This document shows, piece by piece, positions 1-6,376 of a DNA stretch of 8,981 nucleotides. Numbering within the stretch: position 1 is the stretch's first letter; the number at the start of each line of letters is the position of its first letter. The DNA is from Syntrophobacterales bacterium (GTDB taxonomy: Bacteria; Desulfobacterota; Syntrophia; Syntrophales; JAAYKM01). The position numbers and the translations under genes are program-made. The notes beneath the pieces were generated by a model that saw nothing but the letters and a program-made list of their open reading frames with translations, made no database searches and was not told the origin of the DNA. Location: NCBI GenBank assembly GCA_031285215.1, contig JAITWQ010000011.1, positions 1-8,981 of the forward strand, in the 5' to 3' direction.

Positions 1-85
1 CATATTCGCCGGCTTGCACCTTGGCTTTCACTATGTTTGCCATTTCGTTGGGAAGGGTAATGCTTAACTGCTGTGTGGTGCGCAT
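1..85 (-). CDS. parD: ParD-type RHH antitoxin, N-terminal fragment
   Basis: Only the first 28 codons are in the window; the gene runs off the left edge. The peptide begins MRTTQQLSITLPNEMANIVK and continues to a GEY motif. This is the N-terminal DNA-binding strand and first helix of the ribbon-helix-helix ParD/CopG-like antitoxins, which neutralise a ParE-type toxin and repress their own operon. The ATG at 85 was chosen because an AGAGG Shine-Dalgarno sequence lies about six bases upstream and family members begin with this MRTT-like sequence. In-frame ATGs at 123 and 133 lie at or upstream of the predicted -10 box, so they are unlikely starts. A toxin gene would be expected just beyond base 1, but this window cannot show it. 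An orphan antitoxin is also possible. Family recognition is by memory of the conserved N-terminus, not by a search. Confidence 0.8.
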   Translation of the reverse strand, partial: MRTTQQLSITLPNEMANIVKAKVQAGEY

Positions 86-116
86 AATAACCTCTGTTCC
101 TTTTAAGTAGGATTTA

Positions 117-145
117 ATCATACCTGCAAACATTTAAAAGCGCAA
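117..145 (-). promoter_or_regulatory. putative promoter of the antitoxin gene
   Basis: On the minus strand a -35 box TTGCGC (140-145) is separated by exactly 17 bases from a -10 box TATGAT (117-122). The -10 box matches the sigma70 consensus at five of six positions; the -35 box matches at only three. Transcription would begin near 110, leaving a short leader that carries the AGAGG ribosome site before the ATG at 85. This position also argues against the upstream in-frame ATGs as starts. Confidence 0.5.
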
Positions 146-149
146 GACA

Positions 150-170
150 AAAACTAAACGGGATAGTTTT
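150..170. repeat. 7-bp AT-rich inverted repeat upstream of the antitoxin promoter
   Basis: AAAACTA (150-156) and TAGTTTT (164-170) are perfect inverted arms around a 7-base spacer. On the minus strand the right arm runs into a T tract (TAGTTTTTG), so it could act as a weak terminator for the preceding thyX transcript. It also lies directly upstream of the antitoxin -35 box, where an RHH operator could sit. With one G:C pair in the stem it is a poor intrinsic terminator, so I make no firm choice. Confidence 0.3.
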
Positions 171-259
171 ATTTCTTGTTCGGGAGAAGCTATGCCTTGT
201 CAGAGCGTTGGCACCATGAGCTTGGAAAGATTGGCATACGCGGCAAGGTGAATATACAA

Positions 260-1747
260 TCAGGGATTATCGTGTTCCCATATTCCGGCATAACACGCGG
301 CAAAATCATCTTTGCCTGTTGCCAGCATCAGCGTGAGAGGCATAACTTTACGTGCTTGAGAAATCATCTCTCCCGCAATATTTCGTATATCCCACTGGGC
401 ATGACGATCAAGGCGAAGACGGGCAATGTGGTACAATTCACGGGCGTTAACTTTGATGGTCATCCTGCGGCGATGGGCGTTGGTCAGGCAATATGATGCC
501 CCAAGGGGCGACAGCGCTTTGACGGCGTCATACATATCTTCGACCTGGCGGATCATCGCCAAAAAATCCGCTTCCATTCCCGTCTCGCAAACGGAACGGG
601 GAACAGTCACTCCCAATTCCGGCTGATAGTCCTGACAGAGAAGGGTGGCCATGCGATGGCGCTTTAACTGGGCAAAGCAACTGGCGCTAAGGATGAGTTC
701 GTAGGTTAAATCAACTGATTCCAGTTCTCTGGGAGCCGCATCATGGCTCTTCATATAGCGGAAGGCCGATTTAAAGATTTCCTTTTTCTGAGAAGGATGG
801 GCAGAAACAACCATTTGCCGGCACGCCTCAATGGACATGTTCGTCGTCATGTACATAAAAGACGCCAAAACACGGTCATCGGCATCCGGTGCGGCGTGAA
901 CCAAGCGGACAGAAGGGTCTTCATGGCCCGGCAGCGCAAGGGAATCATTTTCCGGAGGCGGGGAAATATGGCTTATCGTCTTCGACAGTTCCTGAAAAGT
1001 TAAATGATCATAGTCCGTCCTATCGGTATAGCGAATGAGGGACGGCGCAATGGGTTTTACCACGGCATAGAGTTTCCACCCGTATTCATTCGCTTCATGG
1101 AGGGGATGTGACGCCATTCTGCGCAAAACAAGCTCAATATTCCGCGCGTTAAGGGTAATGCCCATCTGCGTCTGAGTGGCCAGGGATAAAACATAGCGGG
1201 CATCTTCCTTGGCCCATCCGTCAAGGGTGAAATGGTTTGCCGGATCTTCCGCAAGATCGGCATGGGTCTCAAAGACGTAACGGCGTAATTTACCATACAG
1301 CCTATGGTATAATTTGTTTTGGCTTTGCACCAGATTACGGAATCTGTCATCCAGACGGGCGTCACATATCTCCTTCGGCACGACAAAATCATCGGACAGA
1401 AGTACATAGCGCTGCGATTTTTCCATGTAGGAACAGAGGCGGAATTTCTCGATTTCTTCGGCCAAAAGACGGGAAACACCCATAATATCAATGTTGAAAA
1501 CGGCATGTTCCGCAATGGAACTGTGGCCCATTTCAAAAAAGATACGGCTGTTGAATTGACGGGATTTCTCGATTTCATCCTTGGCAATAGCCCGCAGCTC
1601 CGGCACAGACTTGGGGCTTCTGCTGATGCGTGCATATGCCGCAGAAATGGTTTCCGGCGTCAGGTGATGCAGCTCCGCCGGATGCCGTTTAACGATTTCA
1701 CAGATTGTTTCATAATCCAGATTGTAACCTGCCAGGATAACATCCAT
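260..1747 (-). CDS. thyX: two-domain ThyX-like FAD-dependent thymidylate synthase
   Basis: This 495-residue protein is about twice the usual ThyX length and looks like two ThyX modules in tandem. ThyX makes dTMP from dUMP using methylene-tetrahydrofolate and FAD/NADPH, normally as a homotetramer with active sites shared between subunits. Repeat 1 (about 65-245) has GHSSIAEH (74-81), KFR plus seven residues plus SQRY (101-114), EDARYVL (181-187) and NAR (200-202). Repeat 2 (about 330-480) has a true RHR (363-365), but the serine of the RHR-X7-S signature is Asp373. It also has NARELYH (434-440) and HAQWDIR (449-455), typical of the ThyX C-terminal helices. The ATG at 1747 is preceded only by a weak, distant AGGTG. 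The gene follows the secreted-protein gene after 50 bases and is probably co-transcribed with it. Fold assignment is firm; catalytic activity is not certain because each half lacks part of the signature. Confidence 0.85.
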   Translation of the reverse strand: MDVILAGYNLDYETICEIVKRHPAELHHLTPETISAAYARISRSPKSVPELRAIAKDEIEKSRQFNSRIFFEMGHSSIAEHAVFNIDIMGVSRLLAEEIEKFRLCSYMEKSQRYVLLSDDFVVPKEICDARLDDRFRNLVQSQNKLYHRLYGKLRRYVFETHADLAEDPANHFTLDGWAKEDARYVLSLATQTQMGITLNARNIELVLRRMASHPLHEANEYGWKLYAVVKPIAPSLIRYTDRTDYDHLTFQELSKTISHISPPPENDSLALPGHEDPSVRLVHAAPDADDRVLASFMYMTTNMSIEACRQMVVSAHPSQKKEIFKSAFRYMKSHDAAPRELESVDLTYELILSASCFAQLKRHRMATLLCQDYQPELGVTVPRSVCETGMEADFLAMIRQVEDMYDAVKALSPLGASYCLTNAHRRRMTIKVNARELYHIARLRLDRHAQWDIRNIAGEMISQARKVMPLTLMLATGKDDFAACYAGIWEHDNP

Positions 1748-1755
1748 AATCGCGC

Positions 1756-1780
1756 AATCACCTGAACTTTTTATGTGATT
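1756..1780. repeat. 6-bp inverted repeat in the thyX leader
   Basis: AATCAC (1756-1761) and GTGATT (1775-1780) form perfect inverted arms around 13 bases, in the 50-base gap between the secreted-protein gene and thyX. As RNA the 3' arm would cover the only AGGTG Shine-Dalgarno candidate for thyX. A six-pair, mostly AT stem is weak and may be chance. Confidence 0.25.
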
Positions 1781-1797
1781 CCAAATGCCGGCCCGCG

Positions 1798-2937
1798 TCA
1801 GATAAGAGCCGGTTTTCCCAAAGACGATTTTAGGTATTCAAGCATCAATTCTTCCACCATCCGCTCTTTGGGAATATTTTGAGCGGGCAAGGCTTCATTT
1901 GCTTCCTTCTGGCTGATATGCCCCGCTTTAATGGCCGCGTTTTGCTTTGCCTGCTGCAGAGCCGCATACTTTTTATGGAGTTCATCACCTGGCAGCGCGG
2001 AAAGAGACTGGGCCGCCAGAGCGATTTGCTTTGCCTCCGGAAGGCGCGGGGATTCCAGAATAATCAATGTATCCCGGGCAAAGCGTTTTTTGATGCCGTC
2101 CACAACATGTTTGGATTCTACAAAATTCATCCCGGACCAACCCGCCCTGATCCACTGAAAAGCAGCCATGCGCACACCCGCACTTCCAGGATTCAATTCC
2201 GCGTAAACGCCTACGGAGAAATAATCGTAGATATACGATTTAACCCAGCCAAGACCTGCTTTCGCCGATCCCGTCTGGCCGGAATAATAATAAGTCCAGC
2301 TGTTGTCCGGGCCGACAATAAATCCTTTTTCACCGACATTGGACGGGCCGGTCTGTTTTGATACGGAAACAAGAACCTGCCGCCCCTTGTAGTTTAACAC
2401 AATGAGCGTTCTTTGCAGATCATACTCATAATAAACGCCTGTGGTCAGGTCGGGCGTATTGGAGTCATGCTGTCTGCCCCTCACAATAACAGGACTTCCG
2501 CCAGGGGGAACTGTCTTCCAGGAAGCGGGCAGGGGCTGTTCTCCCGCACGTGAAGGACGCCAGACAGAATACCTGAGGGACGACGGTCTGGTAATCACGC
2601 CCGGTATGGAAGAGGAATATGAGTATTCCATAAAACGGGGAAAGGTAACCTTCGCGTCAAACTCATAATAACCACCCGGACATTTCTGGGCCTCCGGAAG
2701 AGCTTTCTCTTTATTCTTCTGCGGTTTGTCCGCCAGGACATGATCCACAAGAACGGCAACTGCCCGTTCATCAAGGCTCGTTTTGGGATCAACGCAAAAT
2801 TGCACCAAACGTGCCGCCGCTTCATTAATTGACATTTGCCCGTCGGAAGCCGCAAGAGATACGGACGAAAAACACAGAAAACCCCAAAAGAAGATCGCAT
2901 AAACAACGATTTGGCACGGCTGATATTTTTTTCTCAT
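1798..2937 (-). CDS. secreted protein of unknown function
   Basis: I do not recognise this family. The 379-residue product starts MRKKYQ and has a clear Sec signal peptide: a positively charged start, a hydrophobic core (VVYAIFFWGFLCF) and a likely cleavage in SVSLA-ASDG near residue 29. The mature part has two cysteines (about residues 48 and 86) that could form a disulfide. A Tyr/Ser/Gly/Pro-rich middle (about 90-265) has alternating aromatic residues that suggest beta structure. The last 90 residues (about 295-379) are rich in Ala, Gln and Lys and probably helical. No catalytic motif is evident. The ATG at 2937 was preferred to the in-frame ATG at 2955 because GAGGA lies 11 bases before it, and the promoter at 2971-2999 would leave the upstream ATG with almost no leader. 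It is followed by thyX after 50 bases and preceded by a metalloprotease gene. A periplasmic or outer-membrane-associated role is inferred only from the signal peptide. Confidence 0.8.
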   Translation of the reverse strand: MRKKYQPCQIVVYAIFFWGFLCFSSVSLAASDGQMSINEAAARLVQFCVDPKTSLDERAVAVLVDHVLADKPQKNKEKALPEAQKCPGGYYEFDAKVTFPRFMEYSYSSSIPGVITRPSSLRYSVWRPSRAGEQPLPASWKTVPPGGSPVIVRGRQHDSNTPDLTTGVYYEYDLQRTLIVLNYKGRQVLVSVSKQTGPSNVGEKGFIVGPDNSWTYYYSGQTGSAKAGLGWVKSYIYDYFSVGVYAELNPGSAGVRMAAFQWIRAGWSGMNFVESKHVVDGIKKRFARDTLIILESPRLPEAKQIALAAQSLSALPGDELHKKYAALQQAKQNAAIKAGHISQKEANEALPAQNIPKERMVEELMLEYLKSSLGKPALI

Positions 2938-2970
2938 AATTTGACGGTTCCTCATATTTTATATTGCGCG

Positions 2971-2999
2971 ACGATACACGGATTTACAGCTTCTGTCAA
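2971..2999 (-). promoter_or_regulatory. putative strong sigma70-type promoter of the secreted-protein gene
   Basis: A perfect consensus -35 box TTGACA (2994-2999 on the minus strand) is followed after exactly 17 bases by TATCGT (2971-2976), which matches the -10 consensus at four of six positions. The predicted start near 2964 gives a leader of about 27 bases to the ATG at 2937. This suggests that the secreted-protein and thyX genes form a unit separable from the metalloprotease genes upstream. Confidence 0.65.
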
Positions 3000-3038
3000 C
3001 ACGATGGGACAAGTGGAACAGAGGGAGCAGCCCCGGAA

Positions 3039-3998
3039 TTACTTTTTACACCGCACCCTGAGAGCGGCAATATCGGCGGGAGAAAGTTTGTCCGTTAGTT
3101 TCCCTTCGTGGGCCAGGTAATACATGAGGGCGTTGGGGTCGTCAACATGGCCGATGCCCAGGGCATGGCCAAATTCATGGGCCAAGACCTGAACGAGATC
3201 TCTTTTGCCCGCGTATTGATAGATGGTAATGCTTTCTTTGAATCCCTTGCGCTGATAAAGCCCCTTACCAAACTTCTCCCCCAAACGTCCGCCCTCTTTG
3301 CGGTAGTCTTCCACATCGGACTGATGTTTTATCGCGATACTATTGATCATGGAGGACAGCTGATTCATCATATTCGCAATTTGGTTCAAATCGTCCTGGC
3401 GTCTCTGTAAATCGGCAGACATGGCATTTAAAGCGGACATTTCCCGCTGCAAACGCCGATATGCTTCTTCGGATACTCCTCCGCGGCGGCGTCCCGCTTC
3501 GTTTTCTGCCTGAAAAGCCTGCACCCGGCGGCGATGTTCTGCCATATCTCTCTCCAACGGCCCTCTTTTCCGTTCATAGTCCCCTTTCAATTCATCGTAG
3601 TGGCGTTTCCATCCTTCATAAGAGTCGCGTCCCGCTTTTACATCCACGTTTATTCGCTTCATCTTCTCGGAAGCATCCTGGCGATGATCATACACCATCT
3701 CAATGACGATCTTTCCGTCCGGCGTTTCCTGAAATAAATCACGGGAAAAAGGAACCGACCATATATCCGCCGCCTTTTTTGTCAGACGGGAAAATTCGCC
3801 GGGAGAAATTCCGAAACGCTCATCAATATGGCCGATGCGATAGGTAAAAACTTTGCCGCAAGGATTGGAATAGCGCGGATAGACAAATAACAGAACAACC
3901 AGTAAAATGACCGCCAGTACCAGAGTTGATAAAGTAAACGCGCCTCTCTCCGTTTTTAACAGGGAAAGGAAAGGATTGCGTCTGCTGATTTGCTTCAT
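3039..3998 (-). CDS. membrane-anchored matrixin-like zinc metalloprotease, second paralogue
   Basis: This 319-residue protein has a positively charged N-terminus, one transmembrane segment (about 20-41) and then a metzincin-type domain split by a long insert. The first part (about 48-105) has VFTYRIGHIDERFGIS and ends in an IEMVYDHRQ strand. Residues about 110-240 are highly charged and rich in Lys, Arg, Glu and Gln, predicting a coiled coil. The zinc motif is HEFGHALGIGH (His274, Glu275, His278, His284), followed by the Met-turn Met292 in NALMYY. It ends LSPADIAALRVRCKK. Charge distribution predicts an N-in topology with the catalytic domain in the periplasm; Cys47 and Cys317 could pair there. 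The start has AAAGG seven bases upstream. It lies 72 bases after a paralogue of the same architecture, evidently a tandem duplication. The zinc site is intact, so peptidase activity is likely; the substrate is unknown. Confidence 0.9.
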   Translation of the reverse strand: MKQISRRNPFLSLLKTERGAFTLSTLVLAVILLVVLLFVYPRYSNPCGKVFTYRIGHIDERFGISPGEFSRLTKKAADIWSVPFSRDLFQETPDGKIVIEMVYDHRQDASEKMKRINVDVKAGRDSYEGWKRHYDELKGDYERKRGPLERDMAEHRRRVQAFQAENEAGRRRGGVSEEAYRRLQREMSALNAMSADLQRRQDDLNQIANMMNQLSSMINSIAIKHQSDVEDYRKEGGRLGEKFGKGLYQRKGFKESITIYQYAGKRDLVQVLAHEFGHALGIGHVDDPNALMYYLAHEGKLTDKLSPADIAALRVRCKK

Positions 3999-4070
3999 GA
4001 TCAGACCTTTTTCAGTTTTTTCTTCTCACCGCGCTGGAGACAGCAAAAGAAACAGGAGAAAAGCAAAATA

Positions 4071-5060
4071 TCATTTTTTGCACTTCGCCTTCAGCGCGGC
4101 AATATCAGCCGGAGACAGTTTCTCTATTTTTCTTCCCGTATCATAGGGATACATAAGGGCGTTGGGGTCATTAATATGCCTGATTCCCAGAGTATGGCCG
4201 AATTCATGGGCTATTAACTGCACAAGATTATCTTTATTATGATATTGATAAAGGGTAATACTTTTGTCCCAGCGGTGATAAACGCCTTTCCCGTATTCTC
4301 CCCCCAAACGCTCGCTCTCTTTGCGATAACTGGACGCATTGTCATGGTGCCTCTCCGCAACGCCCTGCATCTGAGGAATTAATTCATCTTTCTTAGCGGC
4401 CAGTTCTTTCAGCTCTCCCTGTCTTTTCTGTAATTCGTCACGCATCGCATTCAACGCGGCGTGCTCCCTTTCCAAATGTTTAAGCGTCTCTTCGGATACT
4501 CTGCCGCGATGGAGCGACGCTACCTTTTCTTCCCGATACACCTGCAGCCTGCGGCGATATTCCGCGGCGTCCTGTTCCCATTTCCCCTTTTCCCGTGCAT
4601 GTTCTTTTTGTAATTTATCGTGCCTGTCTTTCAGCCCTTTGTACGTTTTCAAATCCTCTTTCGCGTCCGCACCTATCCGCTGCATCTTCCCGGAGGCGTC
4701 CTGACGGTGGTCATACACCATTTCAATGAGGATCCTGCCATTAGACGTCTCCTGAATTAAATCTGCGGAAAAAGGAACAGACCACACTTCCGCCGCCTTT
4801 TTCACCAGGCGGGAAAATTCGCTGCGGGAGATCCCGAAGCGCCCGTCAACTTCGCCAATGCGATAGGTTACAACTTTGCCGCAGGGGCCGGAGTAGCTTG
4901 GGCAGACAAACACAAAGGAAACCAGGAAAGCGGCCAGCAGAACAGCAGCCGGTATAGTTAATGCACTTTTTCCCGTTTTTAACGGCAAAAGAAAAGGAAA
5001 AGATTCGCCGTTATCTGCGCCCCCTTTTCTTAAAATCAGTCGCGGGAAACGTATTGTCAC
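4071..5060 (-). CDS. membrane-anchored matrixin-like zinc metalloprotease, first paralogue
   Basis: This is the upstream paralogue of the tandem pair, 329 residues from a GTG start at 5060. An AAGGAG ribosome site lies six bases before the GTG, whereas the in-frame ATG at 5096 has no such site and would overlap hydF by 26 bases. Numbered from the GTG: one transmembrane segment at about 33-52, the first metzincin part with VVTYRIGEVDGRFGIS and IEMVYDHRQ (about 64-120), a Lys/Glu/Arg/Gln-rich coiled coil (about 125-250), then HEFGHTLGIRH (His285, Glu286, His289, His295), Met303 in NALMYP and a final LSPADIAALKAKCKK. Cysteines near residues 60 and 327 match the pair in the other copy; an extra one at about 53 lies at the membrane edge. 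The topology predicted is periplasmic. The hydF stop codon is part of its ribosome site, which implies translational coupling to hydF. All zinc-site residues are present; the substrate is unknown. Confidence 0.88.
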   Translation of the reverse strand: MTIRFPRLILRKGGADNGESFPFLLPLKTGKSALTIPAAVLLAAFLVSFVFVCPSYSGPCGKVVTYRIGEVDGRFGISRSEFSRLVKKAAEVWSVPFSADLIQETSNGRILIEMVYDHRQDASGKMQRIGADAKEDLKTYKGLKDRHDKLQKEHAREKGKWEQDAAEYRRRLQVYREEKVASLHRGRVSEETLKHLEREHAALNAMRDELQKRQGELKELAAKKDELIPQMQGVAERHHDNASSYRKESERLGGEYGKGVYHRWDKSITLYQYHNKDNLVQLIAHEFGHTLGIRHINDPNALMYPYDTGRKIEKLSPADIAALKAKCKK

Positions 5061-5073
5061 TTTTTTCTCCTTA
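5058..5073 (-). promoter_or_regulatory. Shine-Dalgarno overlapping the hydF stop codon, sets a GTG start
   Basis: Read on the minus strand, TAAGGAGAAAAAAGTG contains the hydF stop TAA, an AAGGAG ribosome site (5067-5072) and, six bases later, the GTG start of the metalloprotease. The overlap of stop and ribosome site is typical of termination-reinitiation coupling, and it decides the start in favour of GTG 5060 over ATG 5096. Confidence 0.75.
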
Positions 5074-6321
5074 TGATTCTTTTCGCGCCTTTTCATAAGC
5101 GGCCAAGGCCTGGGGGAACGGACTAAGGACCCGGCGAATCAACCCCTGAGTTAAAGAAATGGCCAATCCATAATTGGTAATGGGAACCCGGCTTTCCTGG
5201 GCGCGGGAAATTCTGCTTAGCATTTCCCGGCGGTTTAACATACACCCTCCGCAATGGATAATTACCTTATATTCTTCCAAATGAGACGGATAATCACGGC
5301 CGGAGGACAGGTCAATATCAAGCTCGCCCCCCGCATATTCCCGCAGCCAGCGGGGAATCTTGACACGGCCAATATCGTCTTGCAGGGGATGATGGGAGCA
5401 TGATTCCGCGATAAGAACCTTGTCCCGGGGATGAAGCGATTCAATCGCCGCCGCTCCTTTTGCCGCCGCAATAAGATCTCCCTTCTGCCGCGCCATGAGG
5501 ATGGAAAAAGTTGTACAGGGAATATTTTCCGGCACATGGGCAGCAACCTGGAGAATCGCCTGAGAATCAGCAATGACAATATCCGGCGAGCCTTGCAGCA
5601 AAGACAGGGCATATTTTACTTGCGTTTCCCGGACGGCAAGAGAAACGGCCAGATGATCCAGGGCGTCACGGATCGTCTGCACCTGCGGCAGGATAAGGCG
5701 TCCTCTGGGCGCCTGGTCATCAATGGGAATAACAAGGAGAACAAGCCCGCCCCTTGAAGGCAGGAGATCGCCGACGAGGGAAGGCGCAGCCAGATAATCT
5801 TCCGGTGAAACGGCCAAAAGGTGTTGTTTCAAAAGAGCGATATTTTTTTCGCGGCCCCCGTCGTCAGTGGTTGACAGGGCAATCACATAATCCGATCTTT
5901 CTTTTATCTTCCGGAGAAATTCCGGAGACGGGGTTTGCAGATCCGCCTTGTTCACCATAATGATCAGGGGGATTTTCTTTTTTGCCGCCTTTTCCCATAC
6001 CGTTTCTTCGTAATGGGTCCACTGGTCAGGTTCCGTAACAAGAAGAATGATATCCGCCCGCTCATATACGTTTTCCGTTTTTTGCACCCGGAGTTTGCCC
6101 AGGGAAGAAGTATCATCCAGGCCGGCCGTATCAAGAAACAAAACCGGGCCTAAGGGCAAAAGCTCGGCGGCTTTTTCGACGACATCCGTTGTCGTCCCCG
6201 CTACAGGCGATGTGATGGCCAGTTCCTGATCCAGAATGTAGTTCAGCAAACTGGATTTCCCCACATTGGTACGTCCCAAAATGGCAATGTGCAGTCTGTT
6301 TCCCTTGGGTGTCGTATTCAT
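5071..6321 (-). CDS. hydF: [FeFe]-hydrogenase H-cluster maturation GTPase HydF
   Basis: HydF is the GTPase and scaffold that carries the diiron precursor assembled by HydE and HydG and delivers it to apo-[FeFe]-hydrogenase in the cytoplasm. Numbered from the ATG at 6321 (416 residues): the N-terminal Era/TrmE-like GTPase has the P-loop GRTNVGKS (16-23), AGTTTD (41-46), DTAG (64-67) and NKAD (124-127). A dimerisation domain follows (about 180-260). The C-terminal domain carries the family's iron-sulfur signature: CSH (Cys308, His310) and, 45 residues later, HCGGC (His356, Cys357, Cys360), the three cysteines that hold the [4Fe-4S] cluster. All key residues are present and length is normal. The ATG at 6321 was preferred to a TTG at 6348 because GAAGAG lies just upstream and homologues begin shortly before the P-loop. 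hydE, hydG and a hydrogenase are not in the window. It lies 55 bases after lptD and is tightly coupled to the following metalloprotease gene. Confidence 0.96.
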   Translation of the reverse strand: MNTTPKGNRLHIAILGRTNVGKSSLLNYILDQELAITSPVAGTTTDVVEKAAELLPLGPVLFLDTAGLDDTSSLGKLRVQKTENVYERADIILLVTEPDQWTHYEETVWEKAAKKKIPLIIMVNKADLQTPSPEFLRKIKERSDYVIALSTTDDGGREKNIALLKQHLLAVSPEDYLAAPSLVGDLLPSRGGLVLLVIPIDDQAPRGRLILPQVQTIRDALDHLAVSLAVRETQVKYALSLLQGSPDIVIADSQAILQVAAHVPENIPCTTFSILMARQKGDLIAAAKGAAAIESLHPRDKVLIAESCSHHPLQDDIGRVKIPRWLREYAGGELDIDLSSGRDYPSHLEEYKVIIHCGGCMLNRREMLSRISRAQESRVPITNYGLAISLTQGLIRRVLSPFPQALAAYEKARKES

Positions 6322-6376
6322 TTTTTCACTCTTCCACGGCAAGAACAAACTGCGCCGCTATAAAATGAACGCGCCT

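Noticed and set aside
187..223. Imperfect hairpin (AAGCT with AGCTT arms) downstream of thyX as a terminator
   Set aside because: The stem is interrupted by bulges, the loop is long and no T tract follows on the minus strand.
176..496. Plus-strand open frame of 106 codons at the left end
   Set aside because: It is antisense to the conserved C-terminal half of thyX and has no recognisable domain or ribosome site.
1057..1635. Minus-strand open frame of 192 codons inside thyX
   Set aside because: It lies wholly within the ThyX-like gene in another frame. The thyX frame carries all the conserved motifs, while this one has a Cys/Arg/Trp-rich composition typical of a shadow.
5071..5096. ATG at 5096 as the start of the first metalloprotease, overlapping hydF by 26 bases
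   Set aside because: No ribosome site precedes it. The GTG at 5060 has AAGGAG at ideal spacing and avoids the overlap.
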